Source of the DNA: Alicyclobacillus tolerans
GTDB taxonomy: Bacteria; Bacillota; Bacilli; Alicyclobacillales; Alicyclobacillaceae
NCBI RefSeq assembly: GCF_021739485.1
Contig: NZ_JAJFNK010000006.1
Span: 62,001-126,000, forward strand
DNA length: 64,000 nt
Direction of reading: 5' to 3'
Below the pieces are notes generated by a model. The model was not told the DNA's origin. It saw only the letters and a program-made list of their open reading frames with translations, and did no database searches. Both the position numbers and the translations under genes were made by a program. Position 1 is the stretch's first letter. Each line of letters begins with the position of its first letter. Below, in pieces: positions 17,136-26,060 of the stretch.

Positions 17136-17227
17136 CAGCTTGTCCCTCCTGATGCGCCGAAAAGCTGCAAATTCAAAGAAAAGGCGGCAACCCGTCAACT
17201 GCCGCCCCCTTTTGAAAAGTACGAGGA

Positions 17228-18205
17228 TTACACAGTGATGCGCCGAATATCGGCTCCTAAGTCTCTTAAAGTCATTTCGAGCTGTTGATAGCCTCGGTCT
17301 ACGTGACTCAACCCTTCGACTCGAGTGATTCCGTCTGCCATCAACCCAGCGATGACCAAGGCCGCACCGCCGCGGAGGTCCGTACTTTCGACGGTCGCTC
17401 CGGACAGACTTTCAACGCCTCGGATAATGGCACTGCGCAAGTCGACGGAGATATCCGCTCCCATGCGAATCAGTTCATTGACATGCTTGTATCTCGCTTC
17501 AAACACGTTTTCTTGAATGACGCTGGTCCCGCGGGCTGTCGCGAGCATCGCTGTCAATGGTGCCTGCAAGTCTGTCGGAAAGCCCGGATGCGGCGCCGTG
17601 CGAACGTCGACACCCTGATATGGGCCGTCGTATTCGACGGTAATTATATCATGGCCTGTGTCGACGCGTACACCAGCCTGCCGCAATTTGCCAAGGATGG
17701 CCCCTAGGTGACTGGCATCGACGCCGTGAAGAGTCACCCTGCCTTTCGTCGCAGCGGCAGCAATCAACAGCGTGCCGGCGACAATGCGGTCGGGGATAAT
17801 GCGATACTCTGTGGAATGCAGATGATGAACGCCCCGAATTCGGATGGTGTCTTTGCCGGCCCCTTCAATGTCCGCCCCGGCTGTCCGCAAAAAATTCGCC
17901 AAATCCACGATTTCCGGTTCACGGGCCGCGTTTTCGATGACCGTAACTCCATCTGCCAATACCGCCGCCATAATCAAGTTTTCCGTAGCGCCTACGCTGG
18001 GGAAATCCAGCGTGATCGAACTCCCGTATAAGCGCCCCGATTTGCAGACAATATCTCCGTGTATGTCTTCGACTTTTCCACCCAGCGCCCGCATGCCGCG
18101 CAGGTGATAATCAATGGGACGCTGTCCAATGACGCAGCCCCCAGGCTTGGAAATGCGAACCATGCCAAAGCGGGCAAGCAAAGGTCCCATCAAAAAGATC
18201 GAGGA
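17228..18205 (-). pseudogene. murA: murA, C-terminal part (codons 93-417), separated from its start by a 9.2-kb element
   Basis: UDP-N-acetylglucosamine 1-carboxyvinyltransferase makes the first committed peptidoglycan precursor. This part begins inside the conserved MR(A/S)S motif and runs intact to the C-terminus: SSIFLMGPLLARFG, the fosfomycin-target cysteine in KPGGCVIGQRPIDYHL (Cys116 of the joined protein) and the active-site aspartate region TDLRGGAALVIAGL. No frameshift or stop is seen in its 324 codons, so it is not decayed. An in-frame stop lies just upstream, inside the element. The frame offers an ATG at 18211 but no ribosome binding site. The joined gene would be functional after excision. 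Confidence 0.93.
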
Positions 18206-18230
18206 ACCCATCTGCCATTAGATGATGGGA
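18190..18230. other. Recombination junction at the C-terminal side of murA (att half-sites)
   Basis: Crossover is placed at GGA on the plus strand (about 18203-18205, TCC in the murA sense). Sense-strand sequence is ATGGGTTCCTCG here and ATGCGGTCCCCG at the other junction, so seven of nine bases ending in TCC match. An inverted repeat CCCATC...GATGGG lies just inside the element. Exact positions may be off by one base. Confidence 0.75.
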
Positions 18231-19720
18231 CTTTGCCAAAAAAACTCAATCTCCACGGACGGCTCTGTCGCTCGGTTTTCGCGATACACGACCACTTTGC
18301 GCACCAGTCGTTCAACGGCTGCGCGCTGGGCGCGCTCATCCCCGTCCAAATTGCGGTTCAACCTTTCCAGTTTCTGCAAAAAGGCTTGTTGCAGTGCATC
18401 GGAAGACGGCGAGTCAAAAAGCGTGTGAAGTTCTTGAAGCTTGTGCTGATTTTCCGATTGCACCGCTGCGATGCGCTGCTTCTGACGGACAAAATCTGCG
18501 TCGTCGATAATCCCACGGCTCAGCGAATCCAACAGCCGGTCCATGCGCTCTTGGCCGGCTTTCAAAGCCCTTTTGCATGCCTTCACCTGCGACTGCAGTG
18601 AATCCTCGCCATAAAATTGCCGCAGCGGTTCAGGCGCCAAGCGACGGCTTAGCCGCATCACCCTGTCGACGACGAACGCATCGAGATCGTCTGCATCGAC
18701 GCGATTGATTCGGCATGTGCCTTTGGTCGCGTAGGTTCCGCATCGGTACGTTTTTTTGGCCACTTTTTCGGTGCGTGCCCGATCCCGGTAGTAAATTTGC
18801 CAGCCTGCGTGCATCTTCCCCCCGCAAAACCCGCAGTAAGCCACGTCTGACAACAGCCGCGCACCTTGGCGCCCTCGCTTGCTCATCGCTCGTCTTCTGG
18901 CGAACAAGTCGTTGATGGCCTGAAAATCCCCTTGACTGAGGAGGGGTTCGTGGTGGCCGTCGACCACGACCCATTCCCGTTCGTCCCGCAGCGTGCGGTG
19001 CCTCCCTGTGCCTTTTCGGCGGTTCCAAACCATTTTCCCTGTGAGGACTTCGTTTTGAAACAGGGTCCGGACGCTGTTTGCATTCCAGGTTTTTTTATTT
19101 TTGGACAACACGTTGTGTTGGTTCAGGTAGAGTGCGACGGCGCGGCTGCCGTGTCCTTGAAGCAGCATCTGCGCCGCTTTTTTGACCCAGACGGATTCTA
19201 TAGGATGAGGGACCAACTGCCCCTGCACCACTTGATACCCATAACAAGGACGGGTAACCGTCTCGCCCTTTTTCGCCATGGACTTTAGGTTTTCGTAAAC
19301 CCGGTCCGCAATGAGGTCGCGCTCGAACTCCGCAAAAATCGATAGAATTTGAGCCGTCAACTTTCCAGTCGTGGTATTGATCTCGAAGTTTTGCTTGACT
19401 GACCGGTAAAAGCACTGGCAGGCATTAAAGACGTCGATCAAGTAACTAAAGTCCCGATTTTTTCTGGACAGCCGGTCGATCCGGGTGGTCAGCACGCCCT
19501 CGATGCGCTTGGCGCGCACGTCCTCGAGCAAACGCTGGAGTGCGGGGCGTTCGAGACTCTTTGCACTATACCCATCGTCGCGGTAGACTTGGATGCGCGT
19601 GTACCCTAACGCATGGGCAAACCGAAGGAGCTGCTCTTCTTGTTCAACGAGCGAGTGCCCTTCCTCGGCCTGTTCATCTGTGGAGACACGCACGTAAACT
19701 GCAACGGTTCGTTCGTCCAT
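18218..19720 (-). CDS. Large serine recombinase of the murA element
   Basis: About 500 residues, starting MDERTVAVYVRVSTDEQ nine bases after GGAG; the nucleophile is Ser13. Order of parts: resolvase catalytic domain (about 5-150, with LTTRIDRLSRKNRDF and FAEFERDLIADR), recombinase domain (about 155-255), zinc ribbon CGFCGGKM...YRCGTYATKGTCR (about 280-330), and a coiled-coil region (about 360-450). It ends about 13 bases from the junction, the usual position of integrases of this class. It is read in the same direction as murA. Such enzymes integrate alone and excise with a directionality factor. Confidence 0.95.
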   Translation of the reverse strand: MDERTVAVYVRVSTDEQAEEGHSLVEQEEQLLRFAHALGYTRIQVYRDDGYSAKSLERPALQRLLEDVRAKRIEGVLTTRIDRLSRKNRDFSYLIDVFNACQCFYRSVKQNFEINTTTGKLTAQILSIFAEFERDLIADRVYENLKSMAKKGETVTRPCYGYQVVQGQLVPHPIESVWVKKAAQMLLQGHGSRAVALYLNQHNVLSKNKKTWNANSVRTLFQNEVLTGKMVWNRRKGTGRHRTLRDEREWVVVDGHHEPLLSQGDFQAINDLFARRRAMSKRGRQGARLLSDVAYCGFCGGKMHAGWQIYYRDRARTEKVAKKTYRCGTYATKGTCRINRVDADDLDAFVVDRVMRLSRRLAPEPLRQFYGEDSLQSQVKACKRALKAGQERMDRLLDSLSRGIIDDADFVRQKQRIAAVQSENQHKLQELHTLFDSPSSDALQQAFLQKLERLNRNLDGDERAQRAAVERLVRKVVVYRENRATEPSVEIEFFWQSPII

Positions 19721-19780
19721 CGCCATTTTCTCCACCTGTGCAAAACGACGTTTGTTATCTGCCGAAACACGGGCTGCAGG

Positions 19781-19808
19781 AACTGTCAAGTCGAAACTGT
19801 CAAGTCGA
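19781..19808. repeat. Two tandem copies of AACTGTCAAGTCGA upstream of the recombinase
   Basis: Perfect 14-base direct repeats 60-90 bases before the recombinase start. On the minus strand each contains TTGACA, but no clear -10 follows. They could bind a regulator of recombinase expression. Confidence 0.6.
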
Positions 19809-19818
19809 AAGCCGTGAG

Positions 19819-20013
19819 CTACGTGTCATCTCTGTCCGCGCCGAACGATGTCCCCCTCCTTGACCCTGCGACCGCTCCCTCGCTTTGAATTTTACTTTCC
19901 GCGATCGCCTGCAAAACGGAGGTCAGGTAGTCGCGAAACGCACCTCCGGCTTCCTCCAGCGAGACAACCTGGCTGGTTCGCGTGTCGTAAACGGTCAGGC
20001 TTTTCACCTTCAC
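19819..20013 (-). CDS. Small hypothetical protein, 64 residues
   Basis: Starts with GTG eight bases after GGAGGGA (MKVKSLTVYDTRTSQVVSLE). No membrane segment. It has a short beta-type N-terminal part, a helix (GGAFRDYLTSVLQAIAESKI) and a polar tail. It lies between the recombinase and the terminator that closes the ATPase operon, so it is probably transcribed with the recombinase. A small protein beside a serine recombinase is a candidate directionality factor, but nothing in its sequence proves this. Confidence 0.55.
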   Translation of the reverse strand: MKVKSLTVYDTRTSQVVSLEEAGGAFRDYLTSVLQAIAESKIQSEGAVAGSRRGTSFGADRDDT

Positions 20014-20210
20014 CTTCTGTCTCCCTCCTCTGCGCACTTCAGTAACAGGTATGCGTGAGGGCTCGTCGACATTTCCGGACACGTTCAAAGCGCGACCTGC
20101 TGGTTTGGTTTTACATACAGTCGCCTGACCGTTCGGTGATCACGGCGTTACCGAGAAACTGAAAACCCGATAAACCACCCCCCAATAAATCCGAAAACCT
20201 AACCAGCGCG

Positions 20211-20238
20211 AAAAAGGCTGTCCCAATCTGGGACAGCC
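20211..20238 (-). terminator. Rho-independent terminator of the ATPase operon
   Basis: GGCTGTCCCA and TGGGACAGCC form a perfect ten-pair stem with a three-base loop, followed by five T on the minus strand. It separates the ATPase cargo operon from the recombinase end of the element. Confidence 0.85.
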
Positions 20239-20255
20239 GATGCGACGCAATCGGG

Positions 20256-20417
20256 CTAAGCCAGAGGCAGCAGCGTTTTGGCCACCGTGGCGACCGCCTC
20301 TTCATCTTCCAGGTACTTCTCCCGTTCCCGCGGATTTTTAGCGCTAATTTCCTTCACCATGTAAAACGTCAACAGCAACAATGCCCCGGAAAACAGTGCC
20401 AAATACAACCCCTTCAC
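20256..20417 (-). CDS. Small single-pass membrane protein, 53 residues
   Basis: GTG start eight bases after AAGGGGG. A hydrophobic helix at residues 3-20 (LYLALFSGALLLLTFYMV) is followed by a charged tail KEISAKNPREREKYLEDEEA. Last gene before the terminator in the ATPase operon. No family was recognised. Confidence 0.6.
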   Translation of the reverse strand: MKGLYLALFSGALLLLTFYMVKEISAKNPREREKYLEDEEAVATVAKTLLPLA

Positions 20418-20504
20418 AAGCGTTGCCCCCTTTTGAATTTGCATTCTGCCGCAAACTTGTGCACGGGCTTTTGCTTATCCTGTCCGGAGTTTGTCCAACC
20501 GGTC

Positions 20505-20873
20505 CTACTGCGCCACTTGCGGATTTGACGCCGGATTTGCCACAGGCTGGCGAGACGATTGAAACGCCAAACTGCCTGCTTGATGGCCCACATACGTTCC
20601 GACCCGGTCTCCGACCATTCCGCCGACGATCGAACCAATCATGGTACCAAACCCGGGCATAACAGCGCTGCCCAAGAGCGCACCCGCCTCTACACCGGCC
20701 ATGGTTCCCACGGCCATTGTCACGTTTTTTGCGGTGTTCACGGCGTATTCCTGCGATTGCAGCTTGCCTCCCGTCAGCGCAAGCGTATCTTGAAGCTGCG
20801 AGTATCCCCCAGTGATGAGTCCGGCCCACAAGGAACCGCCTTCGAACATGTTTTCCCAAACCTTTTCAAGCAC
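20505..20873 (-). CDS. Glycine-zipper membrane protein, 122 residues
   Basis: GTG start seven bases after GGAGGGG. Residues 50-100 are glycine-rich and hydrophobic (MAGVEAGALLGSAVMPGFG, MIGSIVGGMVGDRVGTYVG), as in glycine-zipper or MamC-like membrane proteins. The preceding segment LQSQEYAVNTAKNVTMAVG also resembles that wider family. The tail is polar. It belongs to the operon behind the P-type ATPase and may associate with it in the membrane. Function is unknown. Confidence 0.65.
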   Translation of the reverse strand: MLEKVWENMFEGGSLWAGLITGGYSQLQDTLALTGGKLQSQEYAVNTAKNVTMAVGTMAGVEAGALLGSAVMPGFGTMIGSIVGGMVGDRVGTYVGHQAGSLAFQSSRQPVANPASNPQVAQ

Positions 20874-20930
20874 GTTAGGTCCCCTCCGTTTTTGTACATA
20901 GTGTGTCCTGAAATCTTCCGTCCAAAAGCC

Positions 20931-21155
20931 CTACCGCTTGGCCTTCGCAAAGGAGATCCACGTCATCAAGTTCATCCGGCTCTCCTTGCTCTTGACGCGT
21001 ACTGCGTCCATAAAACGGCCCAGAAATGCTGACCACAACTCGCTGACATAACCCTTGCGTCCGGCGTCTTCAGAGACGTTTTGAACGCTGAGGTTTAAGG
21101 CTTCTTCCAAATGACTCCACGCCTGTTCCAAGTGCTGTGCAATCCGCTCATTCAT
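20931..21155 (-). CDS. Small hypothetical protein, 74 residues
   Basis: Starts MNERIAQHLEQAW, its ATG overlapping the end of the upstream gene by a few bases, which points to coupled translation. It looks helical: residues 1-25 form an amphipathic helix and the C-terminal half is basic. No membrane segment or known family was recognised. Second small gene after the ATPase. Confidence 0.6.
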   Translation of the reverse strand: MNERIAQHLEQAWSHLEEALNLSVQNVSEDAGRKGYVSELWSAFLGRFMDAVRVKSKESRMNLMTWISFAKAKR

Positions 21156-21405
21156 CTGGCTGCGTCTCACTTCCCATTTCCCGGTCAATTTGCCTGCGAA
21201 AGCGTTCAAACTGCACTTCCGCCCAAAAGTCTTCAGCTTCTTCCCGGACGAATGAAAACCGCCTGCGCAGTTCTTCTCCGGCGACCCCCGCTCCCAATTG
21301 GGTCACCGATACAGTTTGCCGTAGTCCCTTGAGCATCGGCAGTACGACGAGTCCCGCCAACACCATGCCAGCGCCCGTCAGCACTTGCTCTCCATTCAAC
21401 TTCAT
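21148..21405 (-). CDS. DUF5132-like small membrane protein, 85 residues
   Basis: Starts MKLNGEQVLTGAGMVLAG nine bases after AAAGGGG. One hydrophobic segment (about residues 8-30) is followed by an acidic and basic helical tail (VREEAEDFWAEVQFERFRRQ). This plan resembles DUF5132-type proteins that accompany metal P-type ATPases and HMA-domain proteins. It follows the ATPase gene after 22 bases, so it is probably an accessory of the pump. Family call from memory, moderate at best. Confidence 0.55.
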   Translation of the reverse strand: MKLNGEQVLTGAGMVLAGLVVLPMLKGLRQTVSVTQLGAGVAGEELRRRFSFVREEAEDFWAEVQFERFRRQIDREMGSETQPDE

Positions 21406-21427
21406 ATCCACATACCCCTTTGCTTGT

Positions 21428-24400
21428 TCACGCTGCTGCCGCGGACAACCTTACCGGCAACCCGTTTAAACGCCCACGTCCGTCCCTCGTTCGTCGAATC
21501 CACAAATTCGACAACTGAGTCATGCCGCTCGTCGCCAGCAAGACGATCCCCCAATGTTGGACGCCAAGCGGCTGCGTGGCAAACAACCTTTGGATGCCCG
21601 GAATGTAAATGGTGGCCCCGAGAGCCAGCAGGGAGCCGATGCTCGCCGTCAGCAGCACCCTGTCCCGACGCAGATTCAAGGCCTTCGTCGCATCGCCGTA
21701 CTTGCGCCAATGCGGCAACATCATCAACTGCGTCACGATTAACGACGCGTAAGTCATGGTTTGCGCCAGAGGCAGCGAGACACCCATGGCCAATGCTGCT
21801 CCGAACACCAAAACGGCACCTAATCCGAGGACCCCGCCGCGAACGAGGACAGCCCGGTATAGGTCCTTGTCCAAAATATCCCGATAGGGTCGGATCTGCA
21901 CCTCTTCTTGCGGACCTGTGGCCAAAACCATGGCTGGCACCGCATCCGTCAGGATGTTCATCAACAGGATCTGCAAGGGAATGAGCGGCATCGGCAAGCC
22001 GATCACGATGGAAATCGCCGTAACCAGCACTTCCGCCAAGTTCCCTGCCAACAAGCATCCCATCGCCTTGCGGATGTTTGCGATGATGGAACGGCCGGCT
22101 TTTACACCGTCGAGAATGGACTGAAAGTGGTCCTCCATCAAGACAATCCCCGCGGACCCCTTCGCCACGTCGCTCCCCTTCAGGCCCATGGCGATGCCCA
22201 CGTCGGCACTTTTTAATGCCGGCGCGTCGTTGACACCGTCGCCCGTCATCGCGACCACCTCGCCAATGCGGCGGTAAGCCTGCACAATTCTGAGCTTGTG
22301 TTCAGGCGAAACCCTGGCAAAAATGGACGTTCCGGAAATTAATCGATCCAGTTCCTGCTGAGGCAAGTCGTCGAGGTCTTCACCCGTCATAATTCGGTCG
22401 CCAGGTTGAAAAATCCCCAATTCCATCGCGACTGCACGAGCTGTTACAGGGTGGTCCCCCGTAATCATGACCGGCTTGATTCCCAGTCGTTTAGCCTGTG
22501 CAATACTGTCCGCAACGCCCTCCTTGGGCGGGTCCATCATTCCCATCATGCCCACGTATACGAGGTTATCGTCGGTAGCCTCCGCGGGGTCTTCCCCTTC
22601 GTCTAAGTCTCGAAATGCAAATGCGAGAACCCTCAAGGCTTGGTTCGCCAGCCGGAAATTTTCGTCCCGGATCTCTTGTTGAATCTGCCGGGTCATAGGA
22701 TACGGGATGCCGTTTAACAAGTAGTGTGTGCATTTGCTCAACACCTCTTCCGGTGCACCCTTTGTAAAGACTGTGCACCGATTGAGAAGCTTCGCTTCGT
22801 CCTCGCACACCACACGGGTCTGTTCGTTTTCTTCGCAGACCACACTCATGCTCCGCGTGGCGGAGTCAAAAGGGATCTCCCGGTGCCTCTTCCAGGAGTT
22901 TGCATCCATGTTGGCCAACCTGCCAAGCGATAGTACAGCCACCTCCGTGGGGTCTCCCTGCGCAGTGCTGTCCGGGTTGGAGCAGGCGTTGTTGCACAGC
23001 ATGCCGACCATCAGCAACTGCCGGATATCGGCATCGTCTACAGCACGGGCAAAGGGCTGCTGCGCCTCATTCGCAAAATGCGGGTCCGCTTTGGGCATTT
23101 GTCCGCCGTTTAGCACTTCCGCTTTTCCAGCGACCGTGGAAATTTCTTTCACGGTCATTTCGTTTTTCGTCAAGGTTCCCGTCTTATCGCTGCAAATGAC
23201 CGTGACACGGCCCAACGACTCGAGACTGGCCAACTTTTTCACGGCGGCGCGGCGTTTGGACATATGCAAAATTCCCGTAGTCAGCGCGACTGTAATGGTT
23301 AAAGGCAACCCCTCTGGAATGGCCGATGCAGCCAAGGTCACCGACGAGATGAGCAGCTGGGCTGGAGGCATTTGGCGCATGAGACCTGCGACGGCCACGG
23401 CGCCTGCAGCCACAAAGGCACCCAGTACGAATCGCTTGCTCACCTGAGCCACCTTCGCTTGCAGGAACGTCTGCTCGTCTTGGTGTTCGTTTAACAGCGC
23501 GTTGAGCCGTCCCATTTCCGTGGCATTTCCGGTCCCGACAACCAATCCGTACCCGCGCCCACGCGTCACATTCGTCCCCATAAACAACAAATTGGAACGC
23601 TCTGCGAGCGGCGTCTGCGCCGGAAGCTGCCCCGCTTGTTTGACCACTGGGGCGGATTCGCCGGTCAGCATGGCTTCGTTGACTTCGAGTCCCCAGTCCT
23701 CGAGCAAGCGAATGTCCGCCGGAACTTTGTCGCCAGGTTCTAAGACGACTAAGTCTCCAGGTACTAATTGGTTGGTGGACACCGTGCGTTGCACGCCGTC
23801 GCGCAAAACGGTACAGACAGTGTGCTCCTCGGTTTTTAACGCCGCTATCACTGCGTTGGAGCGCCGTTCTTGAGCGGTGGAAATCGAAGCATTTACAACC
23901 AATATCCCCACCATGACCAAGCCGCTTACCCATTCCTGAGTGGCGAAGCTCAGGCCCGCCGTGGCCAGTAAAATCAAAGTGGAAAGTTCCCGAAATTGCG
24001 ATGTGAAGATGCGAAACGTGCTGGGCGGCCGGGCCGTTGCAAACTCATTGGCTCCAATTTGGCCAAGGCGCCGCGCCGCCTCGTCTTGACTTAAGCCGTT
24101 GCGCGGGCTGCCGAGCTGTTTCAGGAGTTCGGCGAGTTCGAAGCTGTGAAACCCGTCCATGGCGCTTGCAGGCAAGAAGGCTGAGGCGTCTCCATCGCGG
24201 TCCAAAAACGTTTGTTGTTCCTCAACTGGACGTGGACGTGGTGCCGCGCGTCGAGGCAGCCAACGCTTTAAGCGGGTTGACCAAACGCCCCAGTTCTGCC
24301 GTGCCATCAGGTACATCGCCACGACGTCGCCAGACAATGCAAGAAGCGGCGCACTGGCTGGCCGGGCAAGCGCCAGGGCAACACCGAGGCAATTCCAAGC

Positions 24401-26020
24401 CTTCGCAAATCGAATGTCGCGTTGTGTCGACTGCGAAAATTCCCGGCAAACTGCAAAGGTTTCGGGCAGGCGATCCATCTGTTCAGGGTCCCACCTAATC
24501 CATCGCGGATGGGTGAACACAGTCTCCTTGCCCACAAAGATGGTGTAGATTCCAGCTTGAAGCTCCTTTTCCAACTCAGATGGATTGACGTGCGGCAGGA
24601 AAGGAGGCTGCGTCCCGGCACCGCGGCGCATTGCGCGTACCTGAACTCCGCGGCCCTGCCAGTCGATCACCGCGCTTTGCCATTTGGGGTCCATGGAGCG
24701 CTTGCAACCGAGGACCGCCAAAATCGTCCCATCCGACACCAAAAGCTGCGGTTCGACGCCTTTTTTTCTCATCCGGTTGAAATGGGGCAGCGCAGGCGAG
24801 TCGTCAATCCCAAACCGGTTGACAAACGAGCTTGTTCCAAGCAGCACCTCACTGCCTTGAATGTGGCCTCGAACCCCGTCTTTGGACCGTTCCAAATCGA
24901 AGGCAGTATGAACCGTTCTTCCTTCTTGACGCGCTGTTTCAATCGCCGTTTGCCGCCACGGATGATCCGGATATTTTTGCAGCAAAGACGCAGCTAAGAC
25001 CAACGCCTGGATGGAATCGATCCGGTTTTCTAAAGGCGCAACGTCCCATTCGCGTTCCTGCGCAAGCAAAAGCTGCTCGTCTTCAAAAACGATGCTCGTG
25101 GCTCTGCCCACAGCCGTCAGACTGCCTGCAGCAGGCAGGGCTAACCCTTCCCGTTTAGCCCTCGATTCGAAGTTAGCCACCCGGAACTTGTGAGAGACGA
25201 GAACCGGGCGCGGATTGGCGGCCAAGGCCACGCCCAAGGCGCGCCACGGATTGCGCGTCACGAGCCAAGAAAGCGGGGCTACCCACTGACTGAACCGCGT
25301 CATACGGAGACTGTACTCGTCGAGTTCCGGAGACATTTTGGTGTCCTCCGGACTCTCGATTGCCATGTGGCGCCGGTACATGGCGACGTTCAACGCCGCG
25401 ACCACCGCTAGGGCCACAACGTTTTCCCGCAACAATGCGGCTGCCAGAGTTGCAGCCCCCAGCCAAATGTCAGGTGCTGAAAAGCGACTCAACAGGCCAT
25501 TTTCGATGCGGTTTCTCAAGGCAGGGTACCCTGCCGCGATGGACACCGCAGAAACTGCGGCAAACGTCGCTGGAGAGGCCGCCAAAGCCGAGCGCCCGGC
25601 AAAAACCCGCTTGGCCAAGACGGCCGTGAGCACTCCCGACGAAACGGCTGCAGGAAGGAAATAAGGATTTGTTGTTGGCTTTGGAGCAGGTTTCGAAGTG
25701 GTTTGCGGCATCAGCTCGGACTCCAGCGTCGCTGCCACGGCCTTTGCCGCATTCCCCTCGTTGCAGCCTTGCGGACCTCGTGAAAGAGAGACGGCGGACA
25801 CCCAGTGTACAATGCCTTCCATAATGCTCTGCGGTCCAATGCGCTGTTCATCAAACACAATCAAGGCGCGACCCGTCAGCGGATTGCACCGAACCTGGAA
25901 AACTCCTTTGGTTTGACGTAGTTCCGCTTCCAATCGGTATGCCAATACCGGTTGATTCCGTATGCCTTCCACAGCGACGCGCAAGCGCCCAGGCAGACGA
26001 TGTGAAACTGCCACCCCCAT
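21428..26020 (-). CDS. Giant CtpI-like P-type cation ATPase with a degenerate N-terminal half
   Basis: Predicted cation pump of 1530 residues. Residues 5-60 resemble a degenerate HMA-type fold without CxxC. Residues 100-600 look like a second, inactive P-type ATPase unit: membrane segments near 125-220, a HAD-like region in which VFEDEQLL (311-318) takes the place of DKTGTLT, and more membrane helices near 540-575. Residues 625-1510 form a full Ca-type ATPase: TGES (786-789), IPEGLP (901-906), DKTGTLT (945-951), TGDGVNDAP (1259-1267) and C-terminal helices. AGGGG lies eight bases before the ATG. The ion is unknown; IPEGLP suggests Ca or a related cation. Confidence 0.88.
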   Translation of the reverse strand: MGVAVSHRLPGRLRVAVEGIRNQPVLAYRLEAELRQTKGVFQVRCNPLTGRALIVFDEQRIGPQSIMEGIVHWVSAVSLSRGPQGCNEGNAAKAVAATLESELMPQTTSKPAPKPTTNPYFLPAAVSSGVLTAVLAKRVFAGRSALAASPATFAAVSAVSIAAGYPALRNRIENGLLSRFSAPDIWLGAATLAAALLRENVVALAVVAALNVAMYRRHMAIESPEDTKMSPELDEYSLRMTRFSQWVAPLSWLVTRNPWRALGVALAANPRPVLVSHKFRVANFESRAKREGLALPAAGSLTAVGRATSIVFEDEQLLLAQEREWDVAPLENRIDSIQALVLAASLLQKYPDHPWRQTAIETARQEGRTVHTAFDLERSKDGVRGHIQGSEVLLGTSSFVNRFGIDDSPALPHFNRMRKKGVEPQLLVSDGTILAVLGCKRSMDPKWQSAVIDWQGRGVQVRAMRRGAGTQPPFLPHVNPSELEKELQAGIYTIFVGKETVFTHPRWIRWDPEQMDRLPETFAVCREFSQSTQRDIRFAKAWNCLGVALALARPASAPLLALSGDVVAMYLMARQNWGVWSTRLKRWLPRRAAPRPRPVEEQQTFLDRDGDASAFLPASAMDGFHSFELAELLKQLGSPRNGLSQDEAARRLGQIGANEFATARPPSTFRIFTSQFRELSTLILLATAGLSFATQEWVSGLVMVGILVVNASISTAQERRSNAVIAALKTEEHTVCTVLRDGVQRTVSTNQLVPGDLVVLEPGDKVPADIRLLEDWGLEVNEAMLTGESAPVVKQAGQLPAQTPLAERSNLLFMGTNVTRGRGYGLVVGTGNATEMGRLNALLNEHQDEQTFLQAKVAQVSKRFVLGAFVAAGAVAVAGLMRQMPPAQLLISSVTLAASAIPEGLPLTITVALTTGILHMSKRRAAVKKLASLESLGRVTVICSDKTGTLTKNEMTVKEISTVAGKAEVLNGGQMPKADPHFANEAQQPFARAVDDADIRQLLMVGMLCNNACSNPDSTAQGDPTEVAVLSLGRLANMDANSWKRHREIPFDSATRSMSVVCEENEQTRVVCEDEAKLLNRCTVFTKGAPEEVLSKCTHYLLNGIPYPMTRQIQQEIRDENFRLANQALRVLAFAFRDLDEGEDPAEATDDNLVYVGMMGMMDPPKEGVADSIAQAKRLGIKPVMITGDHPVTARAVAMELGIFQPGDRIMTGEDLDDLPQQELDRLISGTSIFARVSPEHKLRIVQAYRRIGEVVAMTGDGVNDAPALKSADVGIAMGLKGSDVAKGSAGIVLMEDHFQSILDGVKAGRSIIANIRKAMGCLLAGNLAEVLVTAISIVIGLPMPLIPLQILLMNILTDAVPAMVLATGPQEEVQIRPYRDILDKDLYRAVLVRGGVLGLGAVLVFGAALAMGVSLPLAQTMTYASLIVTQLMMLPHWRKYGDATKALNLRRDRVLLTASIGSLLALGATIYIPGIQRLFATQPLGVQHWGIVLLATSGMTQLSNLWIRRTRDGRGRLNGLPVRLSAAAA

Positions 26021-26032
26021 GGTCCGTTCCCC

Positions 26033-26060
26033 TTTACACCAGCTTTACAGGATCTTTACA
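26033..26060 (+). promoter_or_regulatory. Three TTTACA repeats at exact 11-base spacing (PhoP-box-like)
   Basis: TTTACA at 26033, 26044 and 26055 on the plus strand, with five-base spacers. PhoP of B. subtilis binds pairs of TT(A/C/T)ACA-type hexamers with this period. The site lies 13-40 bases before the ATPase start, oriented opposite to the ATPase gene and towards the divergent gene at 26347. Bound there, a regulator would more likely block than activate the ATPase. The remaining gap to 26346 holds only short repeats. Confidence 0.6.

Noticed and set aside
17228-18211. The murA C-terminal frame as an independent gene starting at its own ATG
   Set aside because: It lacks the first 92 codons including Lys22, has no ribosome binding site, and the missing part lies at 27407-27685.
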